From Myxococcota bacterium (GTDB taxonomy: Bacteria > Myxococcota > UBA727 > JABDBI01): a stretch of 64,000 nt of DNA. The position numbers and the translations under genes were made by a program. The DNA lies in NCBI GenBank assembly GCA_040387835.1, contig JAZKCZ010000002.1:42700-106699 (forward strand), in the 5' to 3' direction. How positions within the stretch are numbered: the stretch's first letter is position 1; every line of letters starts with the position of its first letter. Positions 52,253 to 60,954 of the stretch are shown in pieces. The notes under the pieces are model-generated. The model ran no database searches, was not told where the DNA came from, and saw only the letters and a list, made by a program, of their open reading frames with translations.

Positions 52253-53221
52253 TTAGTTTAGTAATTTGGCGAAGGCATATCGACTCGGCTTTTGATGCTC
52301 CGCTAAGCCCTCAGGCCAAGCGTACCAAAAGCGTGGAACTTTATATCCAAGCAATCTCTCTTTGCAAAAGGCTATTAAGTCGTCTGGCTGGATTTCGAGA
52401 TTGGAACGCATCTTAACGAATGCTGCTGGTCTTTGGCCATATTCAATATCCTGCTTAGGCACAACGATGACCGCTTCTATATTCGGATGTTCCAAAAGAG
52501 CGCGCTCAATTTCTTCTGGGTAGATGTTTTCGCCGCCCGAGATCATCCTATTATCTTTGCGGCCGAAAACTTCCAAATAACCGTGGTTATTTATCTGACC
52601 TAGATCGCCTGTAGCGTACCAGCCTTTCTGGTGCACCATGTCACCGCGTACCAAGATTTCGCCGTCGGCAGCGCTTTGAATCTCCCTATCGGGCAAACAT
52701 CTTCCAGAAGTGAGAAGCCTGTCCAACGAATCACCGAGGGCTGTGGCCGTTACCTGAGAGGCAGTCTCTGTGCTCCCATATGTCGTAATGAGGGGAAGTC
52801 CTTCACGATAGGCTTGTTCGATAAGACTCCTAGGGATGGCGCTACCACCGAGCGTAATCGCTTTCATCTGCCTGAGCGCAGATATGAAAACAGGCTCCTT
52901 TATCCAGCGAATCAACTGAGTTGAGACTAACGATAAGTGGGTGATGCCGGCATCAAAAGCCCAACTCGGCGTCCAATCTTTGGGCGGAAGAACCCATTCC
53001 CCTCCTGATGCCCAAGCGCGCACGACGATTGCCAGGCCACTGACATGATGCACGGGCAAGGAGACCAAAGAACGGCTCGTGGCCGTTAATCCTGTATTTT
53101 GAATCACGGCTTGCGCAGCCAATAAGTGCTGCTCAAAACTATGGCAAACCACTTTAGGGACACCCATGCTTCCAGAAGTTTTGAGCTTTGTACCCAATAC
53201 GCACTTGAAATTGACGTTCAC
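52253..53221 (-). CDS. menE: o-Succinylbenzoate-CoA ligase-like AMP-binding enzyme, short form
   Basis: Adenylate-forming enzyme for menaquinone synthesis. Motifs: LKTSGSMGVPKVVCHS (P-loop A3; the usual Thr is Met), SLPVHHVSGLAIVVRAW (typical of MenE), TYGSTETASQV (A5), YATGDLGQINNHGYLEVFGR (A7/A8) and SGGENIYPEEIE, with EHQKPSRYAFAK as the catalytic-lysine end. The first 90-120 residues of full-length relatives are missing; short MenE proteins of this size exist, for example in actinobacteria. Further upstream the frame crosses the opposite-strand tRNA-Leu, so the start must be later. GTG at 53221 is the best candidate though its Shine-Dalgarno is weak. It starts 26 bp from the tRNA. Confidence 0.8.
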   Translation of the reverse strand: MNVNFKCVLGTKLKTSGSMGVPKVVCHSFEQHLLAAQAVIQNTGLTATSRSLVSLPVHHVSGLAIVVRAWASGGEWVLPPKDWTPSWAFDAGITHLSLVSTQLIRWIKEPVFISALRQMKAITLGGSAIPRSLIEQAYREGLPLITTYGSTETASQVTATALGDSLDRLLTSGRCLPDREIQSAADGEILVRGDMVHQKGWYATGDLGQINNHGYLEVFGRKDNRMISGGENIYPEEIERALLEHPNIEAVIVVPKQDIEYGQRPAAFVKMRSNLEIQPDDLIAFCKERLLGYKVPRFWYAWPEGLAEHQKPSRYAFAKLLN

Positions 53222-53247
53222 ATCCGTTAAGCACAAAAGTTGCAAAA

Positions 53248-53327
53248 GCCGGGGTGGCGGAATGGTAGACGCAGACGACTTAAAATCGTCCGGTAATCCC
53301 GTGCGGGTTCGAGTCCCGCCCTCGGCA
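53248..53327 (+). tRNA. tRNA-Leu (anticodon UAA)
   Basis: An 80-base tRNA. The acceptor stem pairs GCCGGGG (53248-53254) with CCTCGGC, followed by discriminator A at 53327. The anticodon stem is GACGA/TCGTC with loop CTTAAAA, giving anticodon TAA at 53281-53283. A T-arm GCGGGTTCGAGTCCCGC is present. A variable arm is present, as expected for tRNA-Leu. CCA is not encoded. It reads UUA/UUG codons. It lies between the divergent menE and convergent bcp genes (3 bp from the bcp stop). Confidence 0.97.
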
Positions 53328-53330
53328 CTC

Positions 53331-53771
53331 TTATTTATCACCATCAATTGCAGCCAGTACCTTTTCGACGTGGCCGTCCACTTTCACATTGGGCCAAATT
53401 TTCGCTATGTGGCCTTTGGGATCAATCAGCACGGTACTTCGAATGACGCCCATCGACGTTTTGCCATAACTGGTCTTTTCACCGTATGCGCCATACGCCC
53501 GATGCAGTTTTAGATCTGGATCGCTCAGCAGTGGAAATGGTAGCTCGTACTTGCTTTTGAAAGCTTCGTGGCTGTCGTGGTCGTCTCTGGACACGCCATA
53601 AATCACAGCGTTGTGTTTGTGAAAATCTTTAGACAAATCTCTAAAACTGCATGCCTCACGGGTGCATCCTGGTGTGTCATCTTTCGGATAGAAATACAAA
53701 ACGACCCATTGGCCTGAATGTTTTTCCAGTTCTTTAAACGCCGGCGCTTTCATCCCTTCTTTCAAACTCAT
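53331..53771 (-). CDS. bcp: Peroxiredoxin of the Bcp/PrxQ family
   Basis: Thiol peroxidase that reduces hydrogen peroxide and organic peroxides. The motif YFYPKDDTPGCTREACSF contains the peroxidatic Cys (PGCT) and a resolving Cys five residues later, as in atypical 2-Cys Bcp. Other conserved parts are YGVSRDDHDSHEAFKSKY and FPLLSD. At 146 residues the N-terminus is a little shorter than usual. The start at 53771 is supported by GAGGGAG about 6 bases upstream. The gene overlaps the end of nadK by 38 bases, so both are likely on one transcript. It ends next to the convergent tRNA gene. Confidence 0.93.
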   Translation of the reverse strand: MSLKEGMKAPAFKELEKHSGQWVVLYFYPKDDTPGCTREACSFRDLSKDFHKHNAVIYGVSRDDHDSHEAFKSKYELPFPLLSDPDLKLHRAYGAYGEKTSYGKTSMGVIRSTVLIDPKGHIAKIWPNVKVDGHVEKVLAAIDGDK

Positions 53772-54600
53772 ATAACTCCCTCAGCAGCCCAATTTGCTGG
53801 CGCCGATTCTCCATTTCTGGGGTGATCAGCCAGTTTAGAATGCTCTTAGATGCAGATAAAATCAACTCTGTGCCTTCTTCAAACGACTCTTGCAAATGCG
53901 GACCATCAATAAATAGCCTACCACCGCTGGTGCAACTTCGAATTCGCAAAGACTCGCCTTCCGGCAGAAATCCTGCCAATAGCGCTGGCACCGGCATACG
54001 CGCGAAATATGGCTCACGGCACACCCACTGCAGCCGCCTATCTTGAATCGGCTGCACCCGTCCACCGGTAGAACAAACCGCGCCACTGGAGCCACAGGGG
54101 GTGCAGACCCAAAGGCCAGAGTTCTTATGAAAACTCGTTTGGCCCAAAGCGGTGACCTCATACCGTGTCATAGCCGCAGGATTTTGATTCGCGATTAAAA
54201 TATCGTTTAAAGCCAATACCGGCAGCTGTTTACCTCCGAGTTCAATCTGCATCCGCGTCACTTGCGTTGGCTGCAGCTTACCACTCAAAAAATCATCCAA
54301 AACATCCGAAAAATTATTCATATCGGCAACGCATAATGAGCCCACCGATGTGTTTGGATTTGAATTCACGCCCATCAAAACGTTATCTGCAACCGAGTGA
54401 CTCGCCTCCAGTAACGTGCCATCTCCACCCACTGTGATAATCAACCGATCTTTAATTTTGCCAGATGACAAATCTTCCCGAAAGCAGGTTTCAAAAGCGA
54501 TGCGCTTAAGCTTAAGAACATCTTCTACCCGCCGAAAAGAAGCGTCATGATTTTCCAATTCTTCGGGCCGAGGACGCTTATAGACGAGCAAAATTTCCAT
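53734..54600 (-). CDS. nadK: NAD kinase
   Basis: Phosphorylates NAD to NADP with ATP or polyphosphate. The GGDGT motif (TVGGDGTLLEA) is diagnostic. NSNPNTSVGSL, ALNDILIANQNPAAMTRYEV and the CTPCGSSG-like loop (normally T/S-G-S-T-A-Y, here altered to PCGSSGAVCS) match the NAD-binding region. It is 288 residues from the ATG at 54600. An upstream TTG frame adds a basic stretch (LFAARRHG) without Shine-Dalgarno and is less likely. It is followed by bcp with overlap, so NADPH supply and peroxide defence may be co-expressed. Confidence 0.88.
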   Translation of the reverse strand: MEILLVYKRPRPEELENHDASFRRVEDVLKLKRIAFETCFREDLSSGKIKDRLIITVGGDGTLLEASHSVADNVLMGVNSNPNTSVGSLCVADMNNFSDVLDDFLSGKLQPTQVTRMQIELGGKQLPVLALNDILIANQNPAAMTRYEVTALGQTSFHKNSGLWVCTPCGSSGAVCSTGGRVQPIQDRRLQWVCREPYFARMPVPALLAGFLPEGESLRIRSCTSGGRLFIDGPHLQESFEEGTELILSASKSILNWLITPEMENRRQQIGLLRELYEFERRDESAGV

Positions 54601-54717
54601 CAATCCATGTCTACGAGCGGCAAAAAGCATCGTCAATGCCTAAATGCTCAGCACCATCACTGGAATAAAACCCGCCTCGCCCTTATTAACATGAGCGGAC
54701 TTGTTCAGGGAGTATCA

Positions 54718-55044
54718 TTGAAAATCTATTTAGCTGTGTGTTTATTAACAGGATTAATATCCTCCAACTTAAGGGCATTCGATGCTGAGGATTTAATTGT
54801 CTACGCTTATAGGCATCAAGACGTCAGGAGACTCCATAGCGAACTTAGAGATTACTGCCCTCAGGGGCTAGAGTCCTTCCATACAACCATTGTAGCGGCT
54901 GCGAATGTAGGAAGTAGAACAAATAATTCCAAAAATTATGCAGCGAGGCAAGTCTTTTGGTGGTTCAATCACCACCCATGTAAAGAACTGCTATCAGTTG
55001 AAATGCAGTCGTTGCTTACAGAGGTTGCAGCAATATATAGTTAA
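54718..55044 (+). CDS. Small exported protein of unknown function
   Basis: A 108-residue protein starting at TTG 54718, chosen because AGGGAG lies 5 bases upstream and the codons then give a clean signal peptide, MKIYLAVCLLTGLISSN, ending near LRAF. A start further upstream would run through the antisense of nadK. The mature part (about 85 residues) has RRLHSELRDYCPQGLESF and a Cys in HHPCKELL, possibly one disulfide. No family recognised. Convergent with the flavin reductase gene (4 bp overlap). Confidence 0.55.
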   Translation: MKIYLAVCLLTGLISSNLRAFDAEDLIVYAYRHQDVRRLHSELRDYCPQGLESFHTTIVAAANVGSRTNNSKNYAARQVFWWFNHHPCKELLSVEMQSLLTEVAAIYS

Positions 55045-55523
55045 GCTATCCGATGCCAGCCGCGGCGATAATAAATTAGTGGCTCCCCTGCCCCAGACAC
55101 ACTGGCTCTCAAAACTTCACCCAGATAAATAACGTGGTCGCCAGTATCATGCATGCCGGAGATACGGCAATCCAACCAAGCCAACGCACCTGCTAAAATC
55201 GGATTGCCTGCTAGATCTGCTGAAAACTCAGCCTGTTCAAAACGTTGAACCATGCTTAAGCGATGGTCAGCGAAACTTGCGGCTAAATCTTTTTGACTAT
55301 GCTGCAATAAATTCACCGCAAATTTTTGCGACGCTTTCAAAATGTTACACATCTGCGCCCTTTTATCCACGCAGATGGACACCATGGGCGGATGCAAACT
55401 GACGCTGGTGAACGAGCTAACGGTCATACCATGGAACGAACCATTCATCCCAGAGGTCACAATCGCCACGCCTGAAGGCCAATGCGACATCACCTCTCTA
55501 TAGCTGTCGGTTAAGTCTGGCAC
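55041..55523 (-). CDS. Flavin reductase-like FMN-binding protein
   Basis: A split-barrel flavoprotein of 160 residues that probably reduces FMN/FAD with NAD(P)H for a partner monooxygenase. The family opening is present (DSYREVMSHWPSGVAIVTS), then GMTVSSFTSVSLHPPMVSIC (FMN phosphate region), FAVNLLQHSQKDLAASFA and a C-terminal YLGEVLRASV. The start is set at GTG 55523, with GGAG 7 bases upstream, because it restores the conserved N-terminal helix. ATG 55490 is an alternative. It overlaps the end of ddl by 26 bases. No monooxygenase gene is adjacent. Confidence 0.82.
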   Translation of the reverse strand: MPDLTDSYREVMSHWPSGVAIVTSGMNGSFHGMTVSSFTSVSLHPPMVSICVDKRAQMCNILKASQKFAVNLLQHSQKDLAASFADHRLSMVQRFEQAEFSADLAGNPILAGALAWLDCRISGMHDTGDHVIYLGEVLRASVSGAGEPLIYYRRGWHRIA

Positions 55524-56538
55524 GCGCAAGCTCCAATTGTTGCATGATGAACTGATGAATACTGATGCCCTCATAGGCCAACGCTTGGGGAACCAACGAG
55601 GCTTTCGTAAGCCCGGGCAAGGAGTTGGTTTCCAAATAGACAACACCTTCATGGGAAGCAATCATGTCCGTACGAGAGTAGCCTTCAAGCCCCAACGCAT
55701 CGTGCGCGGCTACAGCCATGCGCTGAGCTTCAAGCGCAATGGCTTCAGGTACTTCGGCTGGTGTGATTTCGTCGGTGCCCAAGCCTAAATATTTGCCATC
55801 ATAATCGGCAAGGCCGTTTTTTGCGCGCAGCTCAGTAGGCACAAGAGCTCGAGGGACACCGCCTTCATCGATAACGCCAACGGTAAGCTCAATTCCCTCC
55901 ACGAAAGCTTCCACAAGATAAGGCCTATCTGCGTGCGATTTAAGCGATGCTAAAGCTTCATTTACGTTATCTTGGGTGACAATCGAAACACCGACGCTAG
56001 AGCCTTCCCAATTAGGCTTTAAAACCAACCTGGAATGCGCGTGTAACATTTGATGAATAGCAGCGTTCGCATTTTGAAAATCTTTGCCAGTCACCGCTGT
56101 CGATGGTGCCACGCGAATTTGGCGCGCAGCTACCGCCTTTTTCGCCCCAGCTTTGTCCATGCTTAAATGGCATGCTTTGGAGCCTGAACCCGTAAATACC
56201 AAGCCTCGTTTTTCAAAAAGCGCTTGCAACGTGCCATCCTCGCTTTTGCCGCCATGGGTGGCTAGGACAAACTCATAACCATTGGCTTTGGCCAAATCGA
56301 GCGCTTCAGACAGGTGAGTCGCAATCGGTGTGCCCGCAGGCTTAAACTCGGCCTTAAAGACGTTTTTCGCAGCTTGCAGATCACTGGACGATACTTCGTA
56401 AACCGAATCATTGGGTGCCCAAAACCAGCAACGCGCATTCAAAAGCGCTTCACTTAAGTTCTGTGCGGTCGCAACCGATACAAAACGCTCAGAGCTATCG
56501 CTTCCAAAGAGGATCACCAGATTTTGACCCATGTGCAT
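55498..56538 (-). CDS. ddl: D-alanine--D-alanine ligase
   Basis: ATP-dependent joining of two D-Ala molecules for the peptidoglycan stem. ATP-grasp enzyme of 346 residues: GYEFVLATHGGKSEDGTLQAL and GSGSKACHLSMDKAGAK in the N-terminal substrate half, KPNWEGSSVGVSIV (ATP-binding loop) and VEAFVEGIELTVGV. The C-terminal segment GYSRTDMI ... VYLETNSLPGLTKASLVP is the metal- and D-Ala-binding end. The start MHMGQNLV fits the family, and ATG 56538 lies 3 bases after the rpoD stop, so it is co-transcribed with rpoD. Confidence 0.92.
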   Translation of the reverse strand: MHMGQNLVILFGSDSSERFVSVATAQNLSEALLNARCWFWAPNDSVYEVSSSDLQAAKNVFKAEFKPAGTPIATHLSEALDLAKANGYEFVLATHGGKSEDGTLQALFEKRGLVFTGSGSKACHLSMDKAGAKKAVAARQIRVAPSTAVTGKDFQNANAAIHQMLHAHSRLVLKPNWEGSSVGVSIVTQDNVNEALASLKSHADRPYLVEAFVEGIELTVGVIDEGGVPRALVPTELRAKNGLADYDGKYLGLGTDEITPAEVPEAIALEAQRMAVAAHDALGLEGYSRTDMIASHEGVVYLETNSLPGLTKASLVPQALAYEGISIHQFIMQQLELARARLNRQL

Positions 56539-56541
56539 CTC

Positions 56542-58428
56542 CTACTGATTCTTTTGTATCTGTAGCTCTGTCGGGTCTGAGAAAGCAAACAGCTTTTTAG
56601 ATCGAGAAGGATGTCTGAGTTTTCTAAGGGCTTTAGCTTCAATCTGCCGGATACGTTCACGGGTGACTTCGAAATCTTGGCCAACTTCTTCCAAAGTATG
56701 GTCAGAACGCTCGCCAATCCCAAAACGCATGCGCAAAACTTTTTCTTCACGAGGCGTCAAAGTGGCCAGCACTTTACGGGTTTGCTCGCTCAAGTTCATG
56801 AGCATCACTGCATTGGACGGGTTAACCGCAGATTTATCTTCGATGAAGTCGCCTAGAGAGCTGCCGCCATCATCCTCGTCACCAATCGGTGTTTCCAGAG
56901 AAATAGGCTCTTTGGCAATTTTTAATACCTTACGAACTTTTTCGACCGGCATCTCCATTTTTTCAGCGATCTCTTCCGGGGTCGGTTCACGGCCTAACTC
57001 TTGAACCAAGTAACGACTGGTTCGTACCAGCTTGTTAATGGTTTCGATCATATGCACTGGAATACGAATTGTGCGCGCCTGATCGGCAATGGCGCGCGTA
57101 ATTGCCTGACGAATCCACCAAGTAGCGTAGGTTGAGAACTTATAGCCACGCTTGTACTCAAACTTATCTACGGCTTTCATCAAGCCGATATTGCCTTCCT
57201 GGATAAGATCCAAGAACTGCAGGCCTCTGTTTGTATATTTCTTGGCAATCGACACAACCAGACGCAAGTTGGCTTCAACCAGCTGCTCTTTGGCGCGATT
57301 GGCTTTACGCTCACCCTTTTGGATTAAGCGGTAGGCATCGCGCAGTGGCTCAACTTCTACCAAAGCTTCTTCTTGTACACGCTTGATGCGATGCACGCCC
57401 ATGACGATGGTACGGTACCAGTCTTGCAGAGTTTCAACGGTCAAAAACCATTTCTTGGCCAAGGCCTGCATTTTGGGCTGATCGTTATCGCATGCGCGGA
57501 TTTCAGAGAGCACCACATGAGCTTGGCGATTGACGCGGCGCTCAATATTGGACAGTTCAAATTCGACTTTGTTGACCCTGCGGACCAAGACTTTGATGCG
57601 CTGCACGATTCGGTCGATTTGCCTCTTGTTGATTTTGAGCTCTCTTAAAAGCTCAACCACGCGCTCGCCGTTGACTTCGGTCATGTGCTTGCGAAGTTGG
57701 CTCAATTCAGAGACGATTTTCAGAGCGCGTTCGGTGATTTTTGGTTCATCGAATTCGATGGTTTGGCCATCTTCACCGGGCTCATTTTCTTTGACGATTT
57801 CTTTGACGCGGATTTTGCCTTTTTTAAGGCGGTCACCTAAATCTAAGATTTCAACCAGACAAATTGGCGTCTTAAGGACAGCATCCAAGACTTCTGTCTC
57901 GCCTTCTTCGATGCGTTTGGAAATCTCGACTTCGCCTTCGCGGGTTAGGAGATTCACAGAGCCCATCTTGCGCAGGTAGAGCCTTACCGGATCGCTGCCT
58001 TTGTTAAACTCGCCTGTGGCCACATCAGGGGTTTCAATGTCTGGCTCAGGCGTAAATTCTTCGACTTCATCACGGCCCGCAGCTTCTGTCGGCCTGCCAC
58101 CTTCGTCGGTAATTTCGATTTCGGCTTCGAGCAAAATAGCGACCAGGTTTTCCAGGTCTTCCATTTTGGCAACGTCATGGCCTAAAGCGTCGTTAATTTC
58201 GTCAATGGTTAACGAGCCGCGATCGCGCCCACGATTAACCAGTTTAACGACTTCGCGTCTTTCATGAAGTGGTTTTTGAGAGGCTTTATTCGCGCCGGCA
58301 GCTTTTGGCTTTGGGGCAGGTGCCTCGAATTCGTCGGCTTCAAATTCTAATTCATTGCCTAATTCTAGGTCGTCTAGATCAAGGTCTAGATCAATTTCAG
58401 ATTGATTTTTATCGGTCGTACGTGTCAT
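56542..58428 (-). CDS. rpoD: Primary RNA polymerase sigma factor (sigma-70)
   Basis: Housekeeping sigma factor of 628 residues. The N-terminal region 1.1 includes [20 protein letters not shown]. Region 1.2 follows ([21 protein letters not shown]). After a long non-conserved stretch comes region 2 ([38 protein letters not shown]), which melts and reads the -10 box. Region 3 ([15 protein letters not shown]) and region 4 ([35 protein letters not shown]) read the -35 box. The extreme N-terminus is an unusual Asp/Leu/Glu run ([10 protein letters not shown]). It follows dnaG after 69 bp and precedes ddl with a 3 bp gap. Confidence 0.97.
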   Translation of the reverse strand: MTRTTDKNQSEIDLDLDLDDLELGNELEFEADEFEAPAPKPKAAGANKASQKPLHERREVVKLVNRGRDRGSLTIDEINDALGHDVAKMEDLENLVAILLEAEIEITDEGGRPTEAAGRDEVEEFTPEPDIETPDVATGEFNKGSDPVRLYLRKMGSVNLLTREGEVEISKRIEEGETEVLDAVLKTPICLVEILDLGDRLKKGKIRVKEIVKENEPGEDGQTIEFDEPKITERALKIVSELSQLRKHMTEVNGERVVELLRELKINKRQIDRIVQRIKVLVRRVNKVEFELSNIERRVNRQAHVVLSEIRACDNDQPKMQALAKKWFLTVETLQDWYRTIVMGVHRIKRVQEEALVEVEPLRDAYRLIQKGERKANRAKEQLVEANLRLVVSIAKKYTNRGLQFLDLIQEGNIGLMKAVDKFEYKRGYKFSTYATWWIRQAITRAIADQARTIRIPVHMIETINKLVRTSRYLVQELGREPTPEEIAEKMEMPVEKVRKVLKIAKEPISLETPIGDEDDGGSSLGDFIEDKSAVNPSNAVMLMNLSEQTRKVLATLTPREEKVLRMRFGIGERSDHTLEEVGQDFEVTRERIRQIEAKALRKLRHPSRSKKLFAFSDPTELQIQKNQ

Positions 58429-58497
58429 AAGAAGCCTTCGAGCTCATTGGATGTTTTCCAAGGAGAAAACGTTTCCATAGCTGATCCACCAAAGTGT

Positions 58498-60087
58498 TCA
58501 AGTCCAGCCTTTTTTTAACGCGCCACTTTGGTCTTTTAGTGTTTGTCGAACCTCATCTAAGTTACCCTGATTTGTAGCAGACATCAACTTAAGATGTTGT
58601 TCTTTCAACCAAATTTGTCTTTTTTCTCGAGCCACCTTGTCAGACCAGCCTAAAAATATTTTTTCTGCTTCTTCCCCTGATACCAAAATTTCACCTAATT
58701 GCACTTCTGGCAAAGTAATATCGAGCAAATTTTCGCCCTGAACCAGTGCGGTAAGCACTGCTTTGAGCTCAGGATTTAAACCAACATCTTCTAAAATATC
58801 GGGGTGATTCAGCACCAAGGCTGGTGCGGCGATCACAGCTTTATAAAGAAGCTTTTCAGCATCAGACCAAGGAGTTCGCGTGGCAGGCGCAGCAGTGGCG
58901 CGTGCAGGCGCCCTTTTGACGCTGCCAGGTCTGTATTTTAATACCGCGCCAACCAATAGGCCTTCGTCTTCTTTCAACATGTGGGCAGCGAGGCGCACGT
59001 ATTGCCTATTGACTAAGGGATCTGGCGAGGCACTGAGCACGGGCATCAAAGCTTGTAGGGCGCCAATGCGTTGGTGAACGCCGCCTACGCTTTCTTGCAG
59101 CGCGAGCTCGATTCGGTTTTCGATGGCATCTTTCGGCTTGGCGAATAAATCTTTCAATGTTTGAGCTTGGCCGTTTTGCCACAGTGTATCTGGGTCTTTG
59201 GCTGGCAGAACAACCGTCTGTACCGAAAAGCCTTTGCTTAAAAACATCAGCAATGCTTTTTCATGTGCCAAATGGCCTGCGCTATCTTGATCAAAGCACA
59301 ACACCACCTGGTCTGTGTATTTATGGATAAGTTCCAGATGGCCTTCTGTTAAACTCGTGCCGCAAGGTGCTACCGCTGGGATGCCGACGGCCAACAACGC
59401 CATCACGTCAAAATAGCCTTCCACCAAGACCACTCGTTTTTGCGTTTTAATTAAAGGCAGCGATTCAAATAGCCCGTAGAGCACGTGGCCTTTGTCATAT
59501 AGCTCGCTAGCCGCACTGTTGACATACTTCGGGCGGCTTTTTTCTGAATCGTTAAAGATGCGGCCGCCAAAGGCTACCAGTTGCCCGCGATGATTCTTAA
59601 TCGGAATGGTAATGCGACCTTGAAACAGGCCTGAAACAGCGCCGCCGTAACCAAGTTCCATCTTATCGATAAAATCGGTCGAATATTTTCGCTGGCGGGT
59701 CAGATAAGAAAGCGCCTCACCTTTAAGTTGTTGCCTAAACATGGACTGCATACTGGCCAATGAATCGGCAACCGCGGGATTGACTCTCGGTTTGTATGTC
59801 TGTTCGATTTCAATGCCGTGTTCGCTGGCCAGGCGTTTGACAATATCAATAAACAGCTGACCGGTGGTCTTTTGCAGGAACTCGAAAACATCGCCGCTGG
59901 CGCCGCAACCGAAGCATTTAAAATAGCCCCTGTCTGGTCGAACATTAAAAGACGGGGATTTTTCGCCATGAAACGGACAAAGGCCCACATAATGTGAGCC
60001 GTTCTTTCGAAGTTTAACGGTTTGTCCAATCACCTGGGCCAAATCCGTTCGTCTTTTAATTTCCTGTATCGCTTCTTCGAGTTTCAC
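58498..60087 (-). CDS. dnaG: DNA primase
   Basis: Synthesises RNA primers at the replication fork. The N-terminal CHC2 zinc finger is CPFHGEKSPSFNV with FKCFGCG. The TOPRIM catalytic centre shows VVLVEGYFDVMALLAVGI, CFDQDSAGHLAHEKALL and the acidic residues around LCFDQDSAG. A C-terminal helical part (about 420-529) would bind the DnaB helicase. At 529 residues it is somewhat shorter than E. coli DnaG (581). The ATG at 60087 comes right after the yqeY stop, so the two are translationally linked, in the usual yqeY-dnaG-rpoD order. Confidence 0.96.
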   Translation of the reverse strand: MKLEEAIQEIKRRTDLAQVIGQTVKLRKNGSHYVGLCPFHGEKSPSFNVRPDRGYFKCFGCGASGDVFEFLQKTTGQLFIDIVKRLASEHGIEIEQTYKPRVNPAVADSLASMQSMFRQQLKGEALSYLTRQRKYSTDFIDKMELGYGGAVSGLFQGRITIPIKNHRGQLVAFGGRIFNDSEKSRPKYVNSAASELYDKGHVLYGLFESLPLIKTQKRVVLVEGYFDVMALLAVGIPAVAPCGTSLTEGHLELIHKYTDQVVLCFDQDSAGHLAHEKALLMFLSKGFSVQTVVLPAKDPDTLWQNGQAQTLKDLFAKPKDAIENRIELALQESVGGVHQRIGALQALMPVLSASPDPLVNRQYVRLAAHMLKEDEGLLVGAVLKYRPGSVKRAPARATAAPATRTPWSDAEKLLYKAVIAAPALVLNHPDILEDVGLNPELKAVLTALVQGENLLDITLPEVQLGEILVSGEEAEKIFLGWSDKVAREKRQIWLKEQHLKLMSATNQGNLDEVRQTLKDQSGALKKGWT

Positions 60088-60558
60088 TTATCCCAAACAC
60101 TTCCTCACCATGACTTGGACGCGATTGCCATCGGCACCGCCGGCGGCTTTGGTCATCACGGCTTTCATCAGCTTGCCCATGTCTTTTGGGCCTTCAGCGC
60201 CAATTTCTTTCGCGACATCCTGAACCAAAGCTTCCAATTCACTATCGGTTAAAGCGCTGGGCAAATACAACTCAATAGTAGCAAGTTCTAACGCTTCTTT
60301 GTCAGCCAAATCTTGACGCGCGCCGGCTTTAAAGGACTCGATTGACTCACGGCGCTGTTTGGCCATCTTCATCAAAACATCTAATGCAGCCGCATCGCCA
60401 AGCTCTGTGCCAGCCGCACCGTCGGTTCTGGAAGAAATCGCTTTATTTTTAATTTCCGTCTTCATTAAAGACAGAACATCTTTTTTCGGATCACGCGCCT
60501 TCATGGCTTCTTTCCAGTCGTTTCCGATTCGTTCTTGTAGGCTAGTCATAGATGCCAT
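60088..60558 (-). CDS. GatB/YqeY domain protein
   Basis: A 156-residue YqeY-family protein, related to the tRNA-binding tail of GatB, the amidotransferase subunit. Motifs: LQERIGNDWKEAMKARDPKK, SLMKTEIKNKAIS and the C-terminal EGPKDMGKLMKAVMTKAAGG. The ATG at 60558 is chosen for AGGA 8 bases upstream; the reading frame extends further but without conservation. Its start codon is back to back with that of doxX in CATATG. It heads the dnaG-rpoD group, the normal location of this gene. A role in translation quality is only suggested by homology. Confidence 0.88.
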   Translation of the reverse strand: MASMTSLQERIGNDWKEAMKARDPKKDVLSLMKTEIKNKAISSRTDGAAGTELGDAAALDVLMKMAKQRRESIESFKAGARQDLADKEALELATIELYLPSALTDSELEALVQDVAKEIGAEGPKDMGKLMKAVMTKAAGGADGNRVQVMVRKCLG

Positions 60559-60570
60559 ATGGTATATCCT

Positions 60571-60954
60571 ATGCAATTCAACATCGCAACACTTGCCCTG
60601 AGACTTTCCTTTGGCCTCTCGATGGCGCTCGCTCATGGTTTACCGAAACTGATGAACTTTGCCGAAATGTCACCCGGCTTTGCGGACCCTTTGGGGATCG
60701 GACCGGTGCCAAGCATGGCGTTTGTGGTATTTGCGGAATTTTTCTGCGCGCTATTAGTGGCCTTTGGCGTACTGACTCGCTATAGTGCCATTCCCGTAAT
60801 TATTGTCATGGCCGTAGCCTGCTTTCACATACATGGCGGCGCAGACTGGGGAACGCGTGAAGCTTCCTTTCTCTTTGGTATCGCTTTTTTAGCCATGAGC
60901 CTATTAGGCTCCGGCAGATTCTCGCTTGATTATCTTGTCTTCAAAAAGCGCTAA
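60571..60954 (+). CDS. DoxX family membrane protein
   Basis: A 127-residue four-helix inner-membrane protein. The DoxX pattern is ALRLSFGLSMALAHGLPKLM (first helix and loop), then FVVFAEFFCALLVAFGVLTR and EASFLFGIAFLAMSLLGSGRFSLDYL. Related proteins associate with redox or sulfur metabolism and organic-acid detoxification. No clear Shine-Dalgarno precedes either ATG 60559 or 60571; the latter matches the family's usual start (MQFNIATLALR). The 3' end overlaps the convergent ADP-ribosylglycohydrolase-like gene by 51 bp. Confidence 0.82.
   Translation: MQFNIATLALRLSFGLSMALAHGLPKLMNFAEMSPGFADPLGIGPVPSMAFVVFAEFFCALLVAFGVLTRYSAIPVIIVMAVACFHIHGGADWGTREASFLFGIAFLAMSLLGSGRFSLDYLVFKKR

Noticed and set aside
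53222..53347. N-terminal extension of menE
   Set aside because: The frame continues upstream through the opposite strand of tRNA-Leu (peptide GGTRTRTGLPDDF), a well-known tRNA shadow, so I start the gene at GTG 53221.
54547..54717. Upstream start for the small exported protein
   Set aside because: The extension lies antisense to nadK and places residues before a clean signal peptide. TTG 54718 has a good Shine-Dalgarno.
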